64,000 nt of DNA from Leifsonia sp. Root227 (GCF_001428745.1 NZ_LMIO01000002.1:953533-1017532); one strand, 5' to 3'. Counted from the first letter of the stretch, positions 24,927-40,271 are shown. Made by a program: numbers and translations. The notes: generated by a model from the letters alone, not told the origin.

Positions 24927-26342
24927 TTAGAGGACGTCTCCGACCCTGTGGACGCGGATGTCGTTGGTGGTTCCGGGGATTCCGGGAGGGGAACCGGAGA
25001 TGATGATGACCTTGTCACCGTTCTCCGCGCGGCCGGTCGACTTGAGCGCCTCGTCCACCTGGGCGACCATCTGGTCGGTGTGGGTGACCCGCGAGACGAC
25101 GAACGACTCGACGCCCCAGTTGAGAGACATGCGACGGCGCACCGACTCCTCCGGCGTGAACGCCAGGATCGGGATCTTGTTGCGCAGACGCGACATGCGA
25201 CGAGCGGACTCGCCGGACTCGGTGAAGACGCAGAGGTACTTCGCCTCGACGAAGTCGGCGACCTCCACGGCGGCGAGGGTGATCGCGCCGCTCTGGGTGC
25301 GCGGGCGGGTGCCGAGCGGCTGGATGCGGTCGAGACCGTGCTCCTCCGTCGACTCCACGATGCGCGCCATGGTCTGAACGGTGATGACCGGGTACTCGCC
25401 GACGCTGGTCTCGCCGCTGAGCATGACCGCGTCAGCGCCGTCGAGGACGGCGTTGGCGACGTCGGAGGTCTCCGCGCGGGTCGGGACGGGGCTGGAGATC
25501 ATCGACTCGAGCATCTGGGTCGCGACGATGACCGGCTTCGCCGCGCGGCGGGCGAGCTCGACGGCGCGCTTCTGCACGATCGGCACGGCCTCGAGCGGGA
25601 GCTCGACGCCCAGGTCGCCACGGGCGACCATGATCGCGTCGAACGCCTCGATGATGCTCTCGAGGTTGTCGACGGCCTGCGGCTTCTCGATCTTGGCGAC
25701 GACGGGGAGCTTGCGTCCCTCCTCCGCCATGATCTCGTGCACGCGATCGATGTCGGCGGCGTTGCGCACGAACGACAGCGCGATGAGGTCTGCGCCGAGC
25801 TTGAGGCCCCAGCGGAGGTCAGCCTCGTCCTTCTCGGACAGCGCAGGCACGTTGACGGCGACGCCGGGCAGGTTGATGCCCTTGTTGTTGGACACCGGGC
25901 CCGCCACGATGACCTTGGTAGTCACGACGGTGCCGTCGGTCTCGAGCACCTGGACGCGGACCTTGCCGTCGTCGATCAGGAGGAAGTCGCCCGGCTTGAC
26001 GTCCTGGGGAAGCCCCTTGAACGTGGTCGAGGAGATCTCCTTGGTGCCGATGATGTCCTCGGTGGTGATCTTGAAGATGTCGCCTTCGGCGAGGTCGTAT
26101 GGACCTGCCTCGAACTTGCCGAGGCGGATCTTCGGGCCCTGCAGGTCGACCAGCACGGCGACCGGCTTGCCTGCGTCGTCCGCTGCCTTGCGCACGTTGG
26201 CGTAAACGCCCTCGTGGACGTCGTAGCTTCCGTGGCTCAGGTTCATCCTGGCCACGTCAACACCCGCGTCGATGATCGCGCGGATGTTGTCATAGCTCGA
26301 TGTCGCAGGCCCGAGGGTCGCGACGATTTTCGCCCTTCTCAT
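24927..26342 (-). CDS. pyk: pyruvate kinase
   Basis: The 471-residue enzyme converts phosphoenolpyruvate and ADP to pyruvate and ATP, the last step of glycolysis. It starts MRRAKIVATLGPATSS, with the substrate strand VARMNLSHGSYDVHE. KIEKPQAVDNL has the catalytic Lys, MVARGDLGVELP the metal site, and KPVIVATQMLESMI the family signature. The C-terminal domain contains the usual SGESARRMSRLRNKIPILAFTPEE segment. The ATG was preferred over in-frame starts inside the 5' region. In mycobacteria pykA likewise follows the trp-lgt block; here gltBD lies between. Confidence 0.97.
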   Translation of the reverse strand: MRRAKIVATLGPATSSYDNIRAIIDAGVDVARMNLSHGSYDVHEGVYANVRKAADDAGKPVAVLVDLQGPKIRLGKFEAGPYDLAEGDIFKITTEDIIGTKEISSTTFKGLPQDVKPGDFLLIDDGKVRVQVLETDGTVVTTKVIVAGPVSNNKGINLPGVAVNVPALSEKDEADLRWGLKLGADLIALSFVRNAADIDRVHEIMAEEGRKLPVVAKIEKPQAVDNLESIIEAFDAIMVARGDLGVELPLEAVPIVQKRAVELARRAAKPVIVATQMLESMISSPVPTRAETSDVANAVLDGADAVMLSGETSVGEYPVITVQTMARIVESTEEHGLDRIQPLGTRPRTQSGAITLAAVEVADFVEAKYLCVFTESGESARRMSRLRNKIPILAFTPEESVRRRMSLNWGVESFVVSRVTHTDQMVAQVDEALKSTGRAENGDKVIIISGSPPGIPGTTNDIRVHRVGDVL

Positions 26343-26427
26343 ACTTTTACTTGCTCCGTGATTCTGCGCCCCTGACGGCGCTCGATTCGGTGATGACGCC
26401 CGCGGGGTGCCGGGGTGTCCGTTCAGC

Positions 26428-27877
26428 TCAGACGAGGATTCCCCTGTCGGTGGGTCGGACGGGGGACGGCAGATGCGTCTCCCCTTCAAGATACCGGTCA
26501 ACGGCGGCTGCCGCTGCACGGCCTTCCGCGATCGCCCACACGATGAGCGACTGGCCGCGGCCGGCATCGCCCGCCACGAACACGCCCGGCTGGCTGGTCT
26601 GGTAGCCGCTGTCGCGCGCCACGTTGCCGCGGTCGTCGAACGGCAGCGCGAGCTGCGCATCCAGGTCGGCCTGCTCAGGGCCGGTGAAGCCGAGGGCGAG
26701 GAGGACCAGGTCGGCCGGGATCTCGCGCTCGGTGCCCGCCTTGGGCACGCGGCGTCCATCGAGGTACTCGGTCTCTGCGACGCGGATGGCGCGGACCTCT
26801 CCGTACTCGTTGGAGAGGAACTCGACGGTGGATGCGAGGAACTCGCGCTTGCCGCCCTCCTCGTGCGCCGAGGAGACCTCGAACAGCGTCGGCGTCATCG
26901 GCCACGGCTGGTGGCTCGGACGCTCCGACGGCGGCTGCGTTCCGATGGCGAGGTTGGTCACGCTGGCTGCGCCCTGGCGGTGCGCCGTTCCGATGCAGTC
27001 GGCTCCGGTGTCTCCACCGCCGAGGACGACGACGTGCTTGCCCTCCGCCGAGATCTGGTCGGCGACCTGGTCGCCCGCGCCCGTCTTGTTCTGCTGGACG
27101 AGGTACTCCATCGCGAAGTGCACGCCGCTCAGGTCGCGCCCGGGGATGGGGAGGTCGCGAGGGACCATCGCCCCCGTCGCCACCACGACGGAGTCGTACC
27201 GGGCGCGGAGGTCGTCCCAGGTGATGTCGACGCCGATGTTGACGCCGGCGCGGAACCGGGTGCCCTCCGCCATCATCTGGTTGAGACGCGCCTCGAGGTG
27301 CTTCTTCTCCATCTTGAAGTCCGGGATGCCGTAGCGCAGCAGGCCGCCGATGCGGTCGTCGCGCTCGTAGACGGCAACGGTGTGACCGGCGCGGGTGAGC
27401 TGCTGGGCAGCGGCGAGACCGGCAGGGCCGGAGCCGACCACGGCGACCGTCTTTCCGGTGAGCCGCTCCGGCGGGTGCGGCTGCACCCAGCCGTTCTGCC
27501 AGGCCTGGTCGATGATCGACACCTCGACCTGCTTGATCGTGACCGCCGGCTGGTTGATGCCGAGCACGCACGACGACTCGCAGGGCGCAGGGCACAGGCG
27601 GCCGGTGAACTCCGGGAAGTTGTTCGTGGCGTGCAGGCGCTCGATGGCCTGACGGCCCTCGCCGCGGTACATCAGGTCGTTCCACTCCGGGATGAGGTTC
27701 CCGAGCGGGCAGCCCTGGTGGCAGAACGGCACTCCGCAGTCCATGCAGCGGCCCGCCTGCCTGCGGAGCTGGGCGGAGTCGCCTGCTTCGTAGACCTCTT
27801 TCCAGTCCATCAGTCGCACCGAGACGGGCCGGCGCTTGGGGAGCTCGCGCTCCGTAACCTTGAGGAAGCCCTTGGGG

Positions 27878-27885
<8 letters not shown>
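26428..27885 (-). CDS. gltD: glutamate synthase small subunit
   Basis: The 485-residue subunit passes electrons from NADPH to GltB. An N-terminal iron-sulfur region carries [17 protein letters not shown] and CPAPCESSC. Next come the FAD site [17 protein letters not shown], the NADPH site [17 protein letters not shown], and the C-terminal FAD segment [23 protein letters not shown]. Its start overlaps the gltB end by 8 bases, so the two are coupled. Together they make two glutamates from glutamine and 2-oxoglutarate. Confidence 0.97.
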
Positions 27886-32455
<4,570 letters not shown>

Positions 32456-32601
32456 CAACGACCGTCCTCACATATTCGGTGGTGCGGGGGGACGCCATCG
32501 GCCCTGGACTGAGGGGAAGGGGGTTCCGCCGCTCACGAGAGGCTTGGTGCTGCTCTGGGAGACGGTGAGGTGAGGTGCTCGGGGATGACCTCGAGAGGGG
32601 A

Positions 32602-33603
32602 TTACGCGCCGAGTGAGCTTGTGGCCTTGGCTGCGTCCTTCTCGGTGGGCTCCTCGGCGTCATCGCCGGAAACCTCGTCATCCGAGTAGGTGTCGTCAGA
32701 GTCTACCTCAGCATCCGGCCTGACCCATTCACGACCAGGGCGGTACACGCTCGGCTCGAGTCCAGGGTGGCGACGGGACTGCACGATGAACAGGACGACA
32801 CCGAGCACGACGGCCGCGAACGCCGCCCACACGTTGGTCGGGATGCCCAGGAAGCTGAACTCGCTCGGGTCGATGCGGATCGACTCGAGGTAGGAACGGC
32901 CCAGGCCGTACCAGATCAGGTAGACCGCGAAGGCCTTGCCCCAGCGCAGCTGGAACTTGCGCTCGAGCAGGATGATCACGACGATGCCGATGACGTTCCA
33001 GATGATCTCGTAGAGGAACAGCGGCTGGAACAGCGTGCCGTCCGGCAGGCCGACGGGGATGGCCTTGTTGCCGGAGTCGATCTGCAGACCCCACGGCAGG
33101 TTGGTCGGCAGGCCGAACAGCTCCTGGTTGAAGTAGTTGCCGAGACGACCGAGCGCCTGGGCGAGCAGCAGGGCGGGAGCGAGGGCGTCGGCGAACGACC
33201 AGAACCGGATGCCGGACCAGCGGCAGCCGATGTACGCACCGACGGCTCCGCCGATCAGCGCGCCGAAGATGGCGTTTCCGCCCTCCCAGATGTAGAGCGT
33301 CTTGAGGAGGTCCGCTCCCGGGTAGAAGTAGTCCGCCGGGTGGGTCACCACGTGGTAGACGCGGGCTCCGATGATGCCGAGCGGCACCGCCCAGAGGATG
33401 ATGTCGAGCACGACGCCCGGCTCTCCCCCGCGCTTCGAGAGTCGCCTGGAGGTCCACATGGCGGCGACGACGATACCGATCAGGATGCAGATCGCGTACG
33501 TCTGGATGCGCCAGTGCAGCCCGAAGATGTCGATCGGGATCTGCTGCCATTCCGGCCCAGGGCTGGGGATGCTCGCGTACCAGCTGCTCATCGTCGCAAA
33601 CAC
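32602..33603 (-). CDS. lgt: prolipoprotein diacylglyceryl transferase
   Basis: This membrane enzyme moves diacylglycerol from phosphatidylglycerol to the lipobox Cys of prelipoproteins. The family signature is GRLGNYFNQELFG. There are about seven membrane segments, with conserved GARVYHVVTH early on and RIDPSEFSFLGIPTNVWAA late. The acidic tail (DSDDTYSDDEVSGDDAEEPTEKD) is cytoplasmic and longer than in enterobacteria. I chose GTG 33603, giving 333 residues, because AGGTGAG lies 7 bases upstream. ATG 33591 and GTG 33615 are alternatives. It follows trpA, as in other Actinobacteria. Confidence 0.95.
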   Translation of the reverse strand: MFATMSSWYASIPSPGPEWQQIPIDIFGLHWRIQTYAICILIGIVVAAMWTSRRLSKRGGEPGVVLDIILWAVPLGIIGARVYHVVTHPADYFYPGADLLKTLYIWEGGNAIFGALIGGAVGAYIGCRWSGIRFWSFADALAPALLLAQALGRLGNYFNQELFGLPTNLPWGLQIDSGNKAIPVGLPDGTLFQPLFLYEIIWNVIGIVVIILLERKFQLRWGKAFAVYLIWYGLGRSYLESIRIDPSEFSFLGIPTNVWAAFAAVVLGVVLFIVQSRRHPGLEPSVYRPGREWVRPDAEVDSDDTYSDDEVSGDDAEEPTEKDAAKATSSLGA

Positions 33604-33627
33604 CCGATGACTCACCTTTCGTGTTGA

Positions 33628-33660
33628 TCAGACCGCGCGAAGACCACGCGCGGCCACCAT
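33628..33660 (-). other. possible 10-codon leader ORF and hairpin before lgt
   Basis: In the trpA-lgt gap the minus strand has TAGACT directly followed by an ATG opening a 10-codon frame (MVAARGLRAV, stop at 33628-33630). A 7-bp stem (33633-33639 with 33647-33653) lies inside it. Its stop falls about 17 bases before the lgt ribosome binding site. This might be a promoter and leader for lgt, or a weak terminator after trpA. Nothing proves translation. Confidence 0.3.
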
Positions 33661-33691
33661 AGTCTAATTCGGTTTGGAGAGGCTGCCGCGC

Positions 33692-34498
33692 CTAGGCGGC
33701 GGTGCCTGCGGAGAGGGAAGCGGCGAGACGGCCGACACCCTCGACGCCGTCGTCGGCCAGCGCCTTCACGAGCGCCGATCCGACGATCGCGCCGTCCGCG
33801 TATCCGAGCACCTCCGCGACCTGCGCCGCGGTGGAGATGCCGATGCCGACGCACGTGCTCGTCGCCCCGGCGTCACGCAGCCTGGCGACCAGTGAGCGGG
33901 CGGCGGAGTCGACGTCCGAACGTGCCCCGGTGATGCCCATGGTCGAGACGGCGTATACGAAGCCGCGGCTCGCATCCACTGCCTGCCGCAGGCGCTCGTC
34001 CGTGGAGGACGGAGCGGCGAGGAACACGCGGTCGAGCCCGGTGCGCTCCGACGCCGCGAGCCAGGATGCGCCCTCGTCGGGGATGAGGTCCGGCGTGATG
34101 AGGCCGGCTCCCCCTGCGGCGAGCAGGTCGTCGGCGAAGCGGTCGACGCCGTACTGCAGCACGGGGTTCCAGTAGGTCATCACCAGGATGGGGATGTTCA
34201 CCTGGGCGGTGATCTCGCGCACGGCGGTGAAGCCGTCGCGCAGGCGGAAGCCGTTGGAGAGCGCCTGCTGGGTGGCCGCCTGGATGACCGTGCCGTCCAT
34301 GACGGGATCGGAGTACGGCAGCCCGAGCTCGATCACGTCGACGCCGTTCTGCGCGAGCGCGACGGCGGCGTCGACGCTGGTCTTCAGGTCGGGGAACCCG
34401 GCAGGCAGGTAGCCGACCAGGGCGCCGGACGCCTCGGCCTTTCGCTGGGCGATGACGCTCTCGACGCGACTCTCCGCGCGCTTCACGGCGCCGCTCAC
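33692..34498 (-). CDS. trpA: tryptophan synthase alpha subunit
   Basis: The 268-residue TIM barrel splits indole-3-glycerol phosphate into glyceraldehyde 3-phosphate and indole. The catalytic Glu lies in [15 protein letters not shown], and the second acid in [12 protein letters not shown]. The phosphate-binding loop includes GIGISTAAQ and [18 protein letters not shown] is the usual conserved strand and loop. GTG 34496-34498 overlaps the trpB stop by 4 bases. The product indole passes through a tunnel to TrpB. Confidence 0.97.
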   Translation of the reverse strand: MSGAVKRAESRVESVIAQRKAEASGALVGYLPAGFPDLKTSVDAAVALAQNGVDVIELGLPYSDPVMDGTVIQAATQQALSNGFRLRDGFTAVREITAQVNIPILVMTYWNPVLQYGVDRFADDLLAAGGAGLITPDLIPDEGASWLAASERTGLDRVFLAAPSSTDERLRQAVDASRGFVYAVSTMGITGARSDVDSAARSLVARLRDAGATSTCVGIGISTAAQVAEVLGYADGAIVGSALVKALADDGVEGVGRLAASLSAGTAA

Positions 34499-35706
34499 GA
34501 CTGCACCGCGTCGTGGTCGATCAGGTCGAAGTACCGTCCGGCGGTCTCCATGTCCTTGTCTCCGCGACCGCTGAGGTTGACCAGGATCGTGGCGTCCTTC
34601 CCGAGCTCCTGACCGAGCTTCAGAGCACCGGCCAGAGCGTGTGAGGATTCGATGGCGGGGATGATGCCCTCCGTGCGGCTGAGGAGGCGTAGCGCGTCCA
34701 TCGCCTCGGCGTCCGAGATGGGCAGGTACTCCGCCCGGCCGATGGATGCGAGCCACGCGTGCTCCGGGCCGACGCCAGGGTAGTCGAGCCCGGCGGAGAT
34801 CGAGTGCGACTCGATGGTCTGGCCGTCCTCGTCCTGCAGCAGCATGCTGCGGGCGCCGTGCAGGACGCCGGGGCGTCCCTTGGTGATGGTGGCGGCGTGG
34901 CGCGGGGTCTCCGCTCCTTCGCCTCCCGCCTCGTAGCCGATCAGGCGCACGTCTTCGTCGTCGAGGAAGGCGTGGAAGATGCCCATGGCGTTCGAGCCGC
35001 CTCCGACGCAGGCGACCACGGCATCCGGGAGCGAGCCGGTGAGGTCGATGACCTGCTGGCGCGCTTCCTCGCCGATGATCTTCTGGAGGTCGCGGACCAT
35101 CGCGGGGAACGGGTGCGGTCCTGCGACCGTGCCGAAGATGTAGTTGGTGTTCTCCACGTTGGTGACCCAGTCGCGCATGGCGTCGTTGATCGCGTCCTTG
35201 AGAGTGCGCGATCCGGTCTTGACGGCGACGACCTCGGCACCAAGCAGGCGCATCCTGGCGACGTTGAGCGCCTGGCGCTCTGTGTCGACCTCGCCCATGT
35301 AGATGGTGCACTCGAGGCCGAACAGGGCTGCGGCGGTCGCGGTGGCGACGCCGTGCTGGCCTGCACCGGTCTCGGCGATCACGCGCGTCTTGCCGATGCG
35401 CTTGGTGAGGATCGCCTGGCCGAGCACGTTGTTGATCTTGTGCGAGCCCGTGTGGTTGAGGTCCTCGCGCTTGAGGATGATGCGGGCACCGCCTGCGTGC
35501 GCCGCGAAGCGCGGCACCTCGGTGATGATCGACGGACGCCCGGTATACGTGCGGTTCAGCTCGTCCAGCTCCGCGTGGTACGCGGGGTCGGCCTTCGCCT
35601 CCTCCCACGCAGCGGACAGCTCGTCGAGGGCTGCGACGAGCGACTCGGGGACGAAACGTCCCCCGAAGTCGCCGAAGTACGGACCGGTCTCGGAACGCAG
35701 GGACAT
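34495..35706 (-). CDS. trpB: tryptophan synthase beta subunit
   Basis: The 403-residue PLP enzyme joins indole and serine to make tryptophan. The PLP Lys is K90 in [11 protein letters not shown]. The phosphate-binding Gly-rich loop is [10 protein letters not shown], and GAGQHGVA precedes the substrate site. The Na+/Ser site region [19 protein letters not shown] is intact. It overlaps trpC by 1 base at its start and trpA by 4 bases at its end. This is the TrpB1 type paired with TrpA. Confidence 0.98.
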   Translation of the reverse strand: MSLRSETGPYFGDFGGRFVPESLVAALDELSAAWEEAKADPAYHAELDELNRTYTGRPSIITEVPRFAAHAGGARIILKREDLNHTGSHKINNVLGQAILTKRIGKTRVIAETGAGQHGVATATAAALFGLECTIYMGEVDTERQALNVARMRLLGAEVVAVKTGSRTLKDAINDAMRDWVTNVENTNYIFGTVAGPHPFPAMVRDLQKIIGEEARQQVIDLTGSLPDAVVACVGGGSNAMGIFHAFLDDEDVRLIGYEAGGEGAETPRHAATITKGRPGVLHGARSMLLQDEDGQTIESHSISAGLDYPGVGPEHAWLASIGRAEYLPISDAEAMDALRLLSRTEGIIPAIESSHALAGALKLGQELGKDATILVNLSGRGDKDMETAGRYFDLIDHDAVQS

Positions 35707-36476
35707 CAGGCCACCAGGAATTCTTCGAGCGTCGCGACGGGGTCGCTCGTGACGAGTGCCTCGCCGACGAGGACGACGTCCGCCCCTGCCGCCCGATAGT
35801 GCGCGACGTCGTCTGCCGACTTCACGGCGGACTCCGCGACGCGGATGACACCGGACGGGATGCTGTCGGCCAGGCGGCCGAACAGGTCTCTGTCCAGTTC
35901 GAATGTGGAGAGGTTGCGGGCGTTCACGCCGACGAGCCCGGCGCCCGTGTCGAGCGCGCGGCTCAGCTCGTCCGCGGTGTGCGCCTCGACGAGCGATGTC
36001 ATGCCGAGCGACGTGATGAGCTCGTGCAGTTCGACGAGCTTGCGCTGGTCGAGGGCGGCGACGATGAGGAGCACGAGGTCGGCTCCCGCCGCCCGGGCTT
36101 CGAACACCTGGTACGGGTCGGAGACGAACTCCTTGCGCAGCACAGGGAGCGACACGGCGTCGCGAACGGCCTCCAGATCGGCGAGCGACCCGCGGAACCT
36201 GCGCTCCTCGGTGAGGACGCTGATCGCGCTCGCTCCGCCGGTCTCGTACGAGACCGCGAGGGCGGCCGGGTCGGCGATCTCGGCGAGCGACCCGCGGGAC
36301 GGGCTCGCGCGCTTCACCTCCGCGATGATCTTGACGCGCTCGGCAGGGGCGAGGTGACTCAGGGCATCCAGGGCGGGAGCGCGATCGGCTGCGGCGGCCT
36401 CGACCACCGCGAGCGGGCGCTCTGCCCGGCGCCGCTCAGCGTCTTCGCGGGCGCCGGCGACGAGGTCGTCGAGCAC
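35706..36476 (-). CDS. trpC: indole-3-glycerol phosphate synthase
   Basis: The 256-residue TIM barrel closes the ring of CdRP to form indole-3-glycerol phosphate. The signature is [22 protein letters not shown] with the catalytic Lys. Further landmarks are [46 protein letters not shown] and [13 protein letters not shown]. It begins with GTG, 3 bases after the stop of the small membrane protein gene. It overlaps trpB by one base. TrpF is not fused and not in the window. Confidence 0.97.
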   Translation of the reverse strand: MLDDLVAGAREDAERRRAERPLAVVEAAAADRAPALDALSHLAPAERVKIIAEVKRASPSRGSLAEIADPAALAVSYETGGASAISVLTEERRFRGSLADLEAVRDAVSLPVLRKEFVSDPYQVFEARAAGADLVLLIVAALDQRKLVELHELITSLGMTSLVEAHTADELSRALDTGAGLVGVNARNLSTFELDRDLFGRLADSIPSGVIRVAESAVKSADDVAHYRAAGADVVLVGEALVTSDPVATLEEFLVA

Positions 36477-36479
36477 GCG

Positions 36480-36710
36480 TCAGTGGCCCTTCGGCTGGTA
36501 CTTGGTGCCGCCGACGCCGTAACCGGCCTTCTTCATCGCCCATCCGACGATGAGCCCGATGATGGCGAGTCCCGCTGCCGCCCAGACGACGATCGGGGCG
36601 TCGAAGTAGAACGCGACGGCACCGACGGTGAAGGCGACCAGCATGATGATGACGGCCGTCCACGCCGCCGGCGAGTGACCGTGGCCTGGTTCGACTGACT
36701 CGGTGCTCAT
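36480..36710 (-). CDS. small HGxxPAAW-motif membrane protein of the trp operon
   Basis: The 76-residue protein starts MSTESVEPGHGHSPAAWTAV, and AGGAG lies 5 bases before the ATG. The sequence HGHSPAAWT then two membrane segments (VIIMLVAFTVGAVAFYF and IVVWAAAGLAIIGLIVGWAM) match a small actinobacterial family found beside trpC. The C-terminal tail is GYGVGGTKYQPKGH. Its function is unknown. Its place between trpE and trpC and 3-base gap to trpC imply co-expression with tryptophan synthesis. Confidence 0.88.
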   Translation of the reverse strand: MSTESVEPGHGHSPAAWTAVIIMLVAFTVGAVAFYFDAPIVVWAAAGLAIIGLIVGWAMKKAGYGVGGTKYQPKGH

Positions 36711-36852
36711 GGGACTCCTGCTTCGTGAGGTGCGCGTCGCGAGAGGCGACGCGCACGGTGGATCGGGGGAATACGGGTTCAAGTCTAGCGAGTGGGGCGC
36801 GCTCGCTCGCCACTCCGGGCGGCGGGTCAGCGCTGCGGGGCAGAGCGGCGGA

Positions 36853-37587
36853 TCAGCGCGTGGGGTCTTCGCCGCGGGTGAGGTCGTCCCAGCTGTCGAT
36901 GGCGGTGTCCTTGTCGACGACCCCTGTGCCCGGTGTGCTCTCGCCGTCGGCGACGGCGCGAGCCTCCGCGTCGTCCGACACCTCGGAGGACGGTTCGCCG
37001 TCCGCCTCGCCGTCGAGGAGCAGCGCCGTGCCCTCCTGGTCTTCGAAGCGCGTCTGATACTTGCGCGAGGAGCCCGGCCAGAGCCGGTTGGTCAGCACGA
37101 CGGCTGCGCTCGCGAGCACCAGTACCACGCCCCCCGCCACCGCGGCGCCCGGCCAGAGCTCGGTGCTGACGGAGTCGACCAGCCGCGCGATCGACGACGT
37201 CCCAGCGACGCCGGTCGCCGTGGTGATGGTCGCCGACGATGCGCGTAGCGCGTCGGCCAGTGCGCTGATCGAGGAGATGAGGACGGAGGCGCCGAGCAGC
37301 AGCCCGAGCAGCGCGAGGACGATGCGGAACACCGGTCCTGCGATGGCGAGCGCCGCCGTGAGCGCGAGGCCGGCGAGCGACAGCGCCGTGAGCGCAGGCG
37401 CAGCGGCCGACCCTGCGACCGCCAGCGTCGCCGTGTGGTCCGCGACGTCGGTCAGGTGCACCGTGAACCAGGTCTGCGTCGACGCGAGCAGGGCGAGCAG
37501 GCTGCCGACCACGACGGCGAGCAGCGTCAGGTACTTGGCCCTGCGGGAGACGCGGCGCACGGCCGTAGCGTCAGTCTGCTCGCTCAC
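36853..37587 (-). CDS. Trp-biosynthesis-associated membrane protein
   Basis: The 244-residue protein has four membrane segments, the first LTLLAVVVGSLLALLASTQTWF followed by a TVHLTD loop. The order and the early QTW motif match the actinobacterial family of tryptophan-associated membrane proteins (Trp_oprn_chp). The long acidic C-terminal tail is cytoplasmic. Its start lies 17 bases inside the end of trpE, so translation is coupled. The role is not known; a link to substrate channelling or transport has been guessed only from position. Confidence 0.88.
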   Translation of the reverse strand: MSEQTDATAVRRVSRRAKYLTLLAVVVGSLLALLASTQTWFTVHLTDVADHTATLAVAGSAAAPALTALSLAGLALTAALAIAGPVFRIVLALLGLLLGASVLISSISALADALRASSATITTATGVAGTSSIARLVDSVSTELWPGAAVAGGVVLVLASAAVVLTNRLWPGSSRKYQTRFEDQEGTALLLDGEADGEPSSEVSDDAEARAVADGESTPGTGVVDKDTAIDSWDDLTRGEDPTR

Positions 37588-39118
37588 CGGTCACCCGCCT
37601 CATCGCGTTGGCGACGGCGACCGCGCGCAGCGGAGCGGCCGCCTTGTTCTGCGACTCCTCGAACTCGCTCTGCGGCACGGAATCGGCGACGAGGCCGCCG
37701 CCGGCCTGCACGCGTGCGACGCCGTCCATGATGGTCGCCGTGCGGATCGCGATGGCGAGGTCGGCGTCCCCGGAGAACCCGAAGTAGCCGATCACCCCGC
37801 CGTAGACGCCGCGCTGCGCGGGCTCCAGCTCGTCGATGATCTCGAGCGCCCTCGGCTTCGGTGCGCCGGAGAGCGTGCCGGCAGGGAATGTGGCGCGGAA
37901 CACATCCACTGCCGTCCTCCCTGGCAGCACGTCGCCCTCGACGGACGACACGATGTGCATGATGTGGCTGAACCGCTCGACGCGCATGAACTCCGTCACC
38001 TCGACGGAACCGGCGGCGCACACCTTGAGCAGGTCGTTGCGCGCCAGGTCGACGAGCATCAGGTGCTCCGCGCGCTCCTTGTCGTCCGTGAGCAGCGATG
38101 TCTCCAGCTCCAGATCCTCCTCCGGCGACGCGCCTCTCGGGCGGGAGCCTGCGATCGGATGCGTGAACGCGCGCCCGTTCTGCACTTTGAACAGCGCCTC
38201 GGGAGACGAGCCGACGATGGAGTACTCCCCTCCGTCCGGCCGCTCCAGCGCGAGCAGGTACATGTACGGGCTCGGGTTCAGCGAGCGCAGCACCCGGTAC
38301 ACGTCGAGCGGAGCGGCTTCGCACTCCAGCTCGAAGCGCTGCGAGATGACGACCTGGAAGATGTCGCCGTCGACGATGCGGGTCTTGGCGGTCTCGACGG
38401 CCGCGAGGAAGTCGTCCTTCGCCGTGCGGGACACCGGGTGCGCCGGCGTGCCGAGGTCGACCTGCGCCAGCCACGCCTCCGACGGCTGGGCGAGGCCCTC
38501 CTGCATCGCATCGAGCCTGCGCTGCGCCGCGTCCCACATCGTGTCGGCCTCGTCGATGCCGTCGTTCAGCACCGTCGCGATGAGCTGCACGGTGCCGTAG
38601 CGGTGGTCGATGGCGACGAGGTCGGAGCAGAACGCGAGTGCCTGACCGGGGATGTCGTAGTCGGCGGGCGGCTGGTGCGGCAGCCGCTCGATCTGCCGGA
38701 TCGCCTCCCAGCCGATGAAGCCGACCAGGCCGCCGGTCAGCGGGGGCAGGCCGGGGATGCGCGGGGTCTGCCACCGCGCGTACAGGGCGGCGAGAGCTTC
38801 CAGTGGCGGCAGGTCGGCCGAGGACCCGATGGCGCGCTCGGCAGGGATGCCGTAGTCGAGCCAGCGGACAGCATCCCCCTGCTGGGTGAGCACGCCGAAC
38901 GACGAGACGCCGACGAACGAGAAGCGGGACCAGATGCCGCCCTGCTCGGCCGATTCGAGCAGGAAGGTGCCAGGACGGCCAGCGGCGAGCTTGCGGTAGA
39001 TGCCGACCGGCGTCTCCCCGTCCGCGAACAGCTCGCGGACGACGGGCACGACGCGGTGGTCGGCGAGCAGCTCTGCGAAGCCGTCGCGGGTGGTGGAGCT
39101 GGTGACGGTGTCGATCAC
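37571..39118 (-). CDS. trpE: anthranilate synthase component I
   Basis: The 515-residue enzyme makes anthranilate from chorismate with ammonia or, with TrpG, glutamine. GTG 39116-39118 has GGAGG 5 bases upstream. The N-terminal regulatory domain has the LLES motif ([10 protein letters not shown]) that takes part in tryptophan feedback inhibition. The catalytic C-terminal domain carries [35 protein letters not shown] and [23 protein letters not shown]. It overlaps hisI by 4 bases. TrpG is not nearby. Confidence 0.97.
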   Translation of the reverse strand: MIDTVTSSTTRDGFAELLADHRVVPVVRELFADGETPVGIYRKLAAGRPGTFLLESAEQGGIWSRFSFVGVSSFGVLTQQGDAVRWLDYGIPAERAIGSSADLPPLEALAALYARWQTPRIPGLPPLTGGLVGFIGWEAIRQIERLPHQPPADYDIPGQALAFCSDLVAIDHRYGTVQLIATVLNDGIDEADTMWDAAQRRLDAMQEGLAQPSEAWLAQVDLGTPAHPVSRTAKDDFLAAVETAKTRIVDGDIFQVVISQRFELECEAAPLDVYRVLRSLNPSPYMYLLALERPDGGEYSIVGSSPEALFKVQNGRAFTHPIAGSRPRGASPEEDLELETSLLTDDKERAEHLMLVDLARNDLLKVCAAGSVEVTEFMRVERFSHIMHIVSSVEGDVLPGRTAVDVFRATFPAGTLSGAPKPRALEIIDELEPAQRGVYGGVIGYFGFSGDADLAIAIRTATIMDGVARVQAGGGLVADSVPQSEFEESQNKAAAPLRAVAVANAMRRVTGERAD

Positions 39119-39510
39119 GAATCCTCCGTTTGACTCGCTTCGACGTGACCGACGACGGGTGAGAGCTGGTCGGCGTCGAAGCAGGTGCGGGTTCCAGTGT
39201 GGCAGGCTGCGCCGATCTGCTCGACGGTCACCAGCAGGGTGTCGCCGTCGCAGTCGAGAGCAGCGCCCTTGACGTATTGCGCGTGGCCGGACGTGTCGCC
39301 TTTGCGCCAGTACTCCTGCCGGGAGCGGGACCAGAACGTGACGCGGCCCTCCGTGAGGGTGCGGCCGAGTGCTTCGGCGTCCATCCAGCCCATCATCAGG
39401 ACCTCTTTGGTGTCCCACTGCTGGATGATCGCCGGCACAAGGCCGTCGCCGTTGAAGGCGACGCGCTCGATGATGGCGGGATCCACTCTGCTCGTGCTCT
39501 GTTCGCTCAT
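39115..39510 (-). CDS. hisI: phosphoribosyl-AMP cyclohydrolase
   Basis: The 131-residue enzyme opens the adenine ring of phosphoribosyl-AMP in histidine synthesis. The zinc ligands lie in [26 protein letters not shown], and the segment [22 protein letters not shown] is the substrate site. It is the single-domain form, with the HisE function coded separately here. It overlaps hisF and trpE by 4 bases each. Confidence 0.97.
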   Translation of the reverse strand: MSEQSTSRVDPAIIERVAFNGDGLVPAIIQQWDTKEVLMMGWMDAEALGRTLTEGRVTFWSRSRQEYWRKGDTSGHAQYVKGAALDCDGDTLLVTVEQIGAACHTGTRTCFDADQLSPVVGHVEASQTEDS

Positions 39511-40271
39511 GCTCTGATCTCCAGTCCGGCGCGGACGAGCTCGTCCTTCACATCGCCGATCGTCATCTCGCCGGAGTGGAAAACGCTCGCGGCGAGCACG
39601 GCGTCCGCCCCTGCCTCCACGGCGGGGACGAAGTCGGTCACTTTCCCCGCCCCGCCAGACGCGATCACGGGCACGCTGCTGATGCCGCGCATCAGCCGGA
39701 TGAGCTCGGTGTCGAACCCTTCCTTGGTGCCGTCCGCGTCGATCGAGTTGACCAGCAGTTCGCCCGCGCCCAGCCCGATCGCCCGCTCAGCCCACTCCAG
39801 GGCGTCGAGGTCCGTCTCCGTGCGTCCTCCGTGGGTCGTGACGACGAAACCGGATGCGGTGGCCGCCGACCGCTTGACGTCGAGCGAGAGCACGAGCACC
39901 TGCGCGCCGAACCGGTCGGCGATCTCGGAGACCAGCTCCGGCCGGGCGATGGCCGCGGAGTTGACTCCGATCTTGTCCGCGCCGCTCGCCAGCAGCTTCG
40001 CCACATCCTCTGCGCTGCGCACGCCGCCGCCCACCGTCAGCGGGATGAAGACCTGCTCGGCCGTCGCGCGCACCACGTCGTAGGTGGTCGCCCGGTTGTC
40101 GACCGTCGCCGTGACGTCGAGGAAGGTGAGCTCGTCCGCCCCCTGCTCGTAGTAGCGGCGGGCGAGCGCGACGGGATCGCCTGCGTCACGCAGGTTCTGG
40201 AAGTTGACGCCCTTGACGACGCGGCCGTCTGCCACGTCCAGACACGGGATGACCCTGACCGCGACGGACAT
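39507..40271 (-). CDS. hisF: imidazole glycerol phosphate synthase, HisF subunit
   Basis: The 254-residue barrel makes imidazole glycerol phosphate and AICAR from PRFAR with ammonia from HisH. Catalytic Asp residues lie in [16 protein letters not shown] and [47 protein letters not shown] holds a phosphate site. It overlaps hisG by one base and hisI by four. HisH and HisA are not in the window. Confidence 0.98.
   Translation of the reverse strand: MSVAVRVIPCLDVADGRVVKGVNFQNLRDAGDPVALARRYYEQGADELTFLDVTATVDNRATTYDVVRATAEQVFIPLTVGGGVRSAEDVAKLLASGADKIGVNSAAIARPELVSEIADRFGAQVLVLSLDVKRSAATASGFVVTTHGGRTETDLDALEWAERAIGLGAGELLVNSIDADGTKEGFDTELIRLMRGISSVPVIASGGAGKVTDFVPAVEAGADAVLAASVFHSGEMTIGDVKDELVRAGLEIRA

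Noticed and set aside
32456..32601. Riboswitch or T-box upstream of gltB
   Set aside because: The 146-base gap has no T-box sequence or strong paired elements; I see only short GC-rich stretches and a TATGTG near the start.
36711..36852. Tryptophan attenuator inside the trp operon
   Set aside because: No Trp-codon-rich leader peptide or alternative hairpins are visible in this gap.
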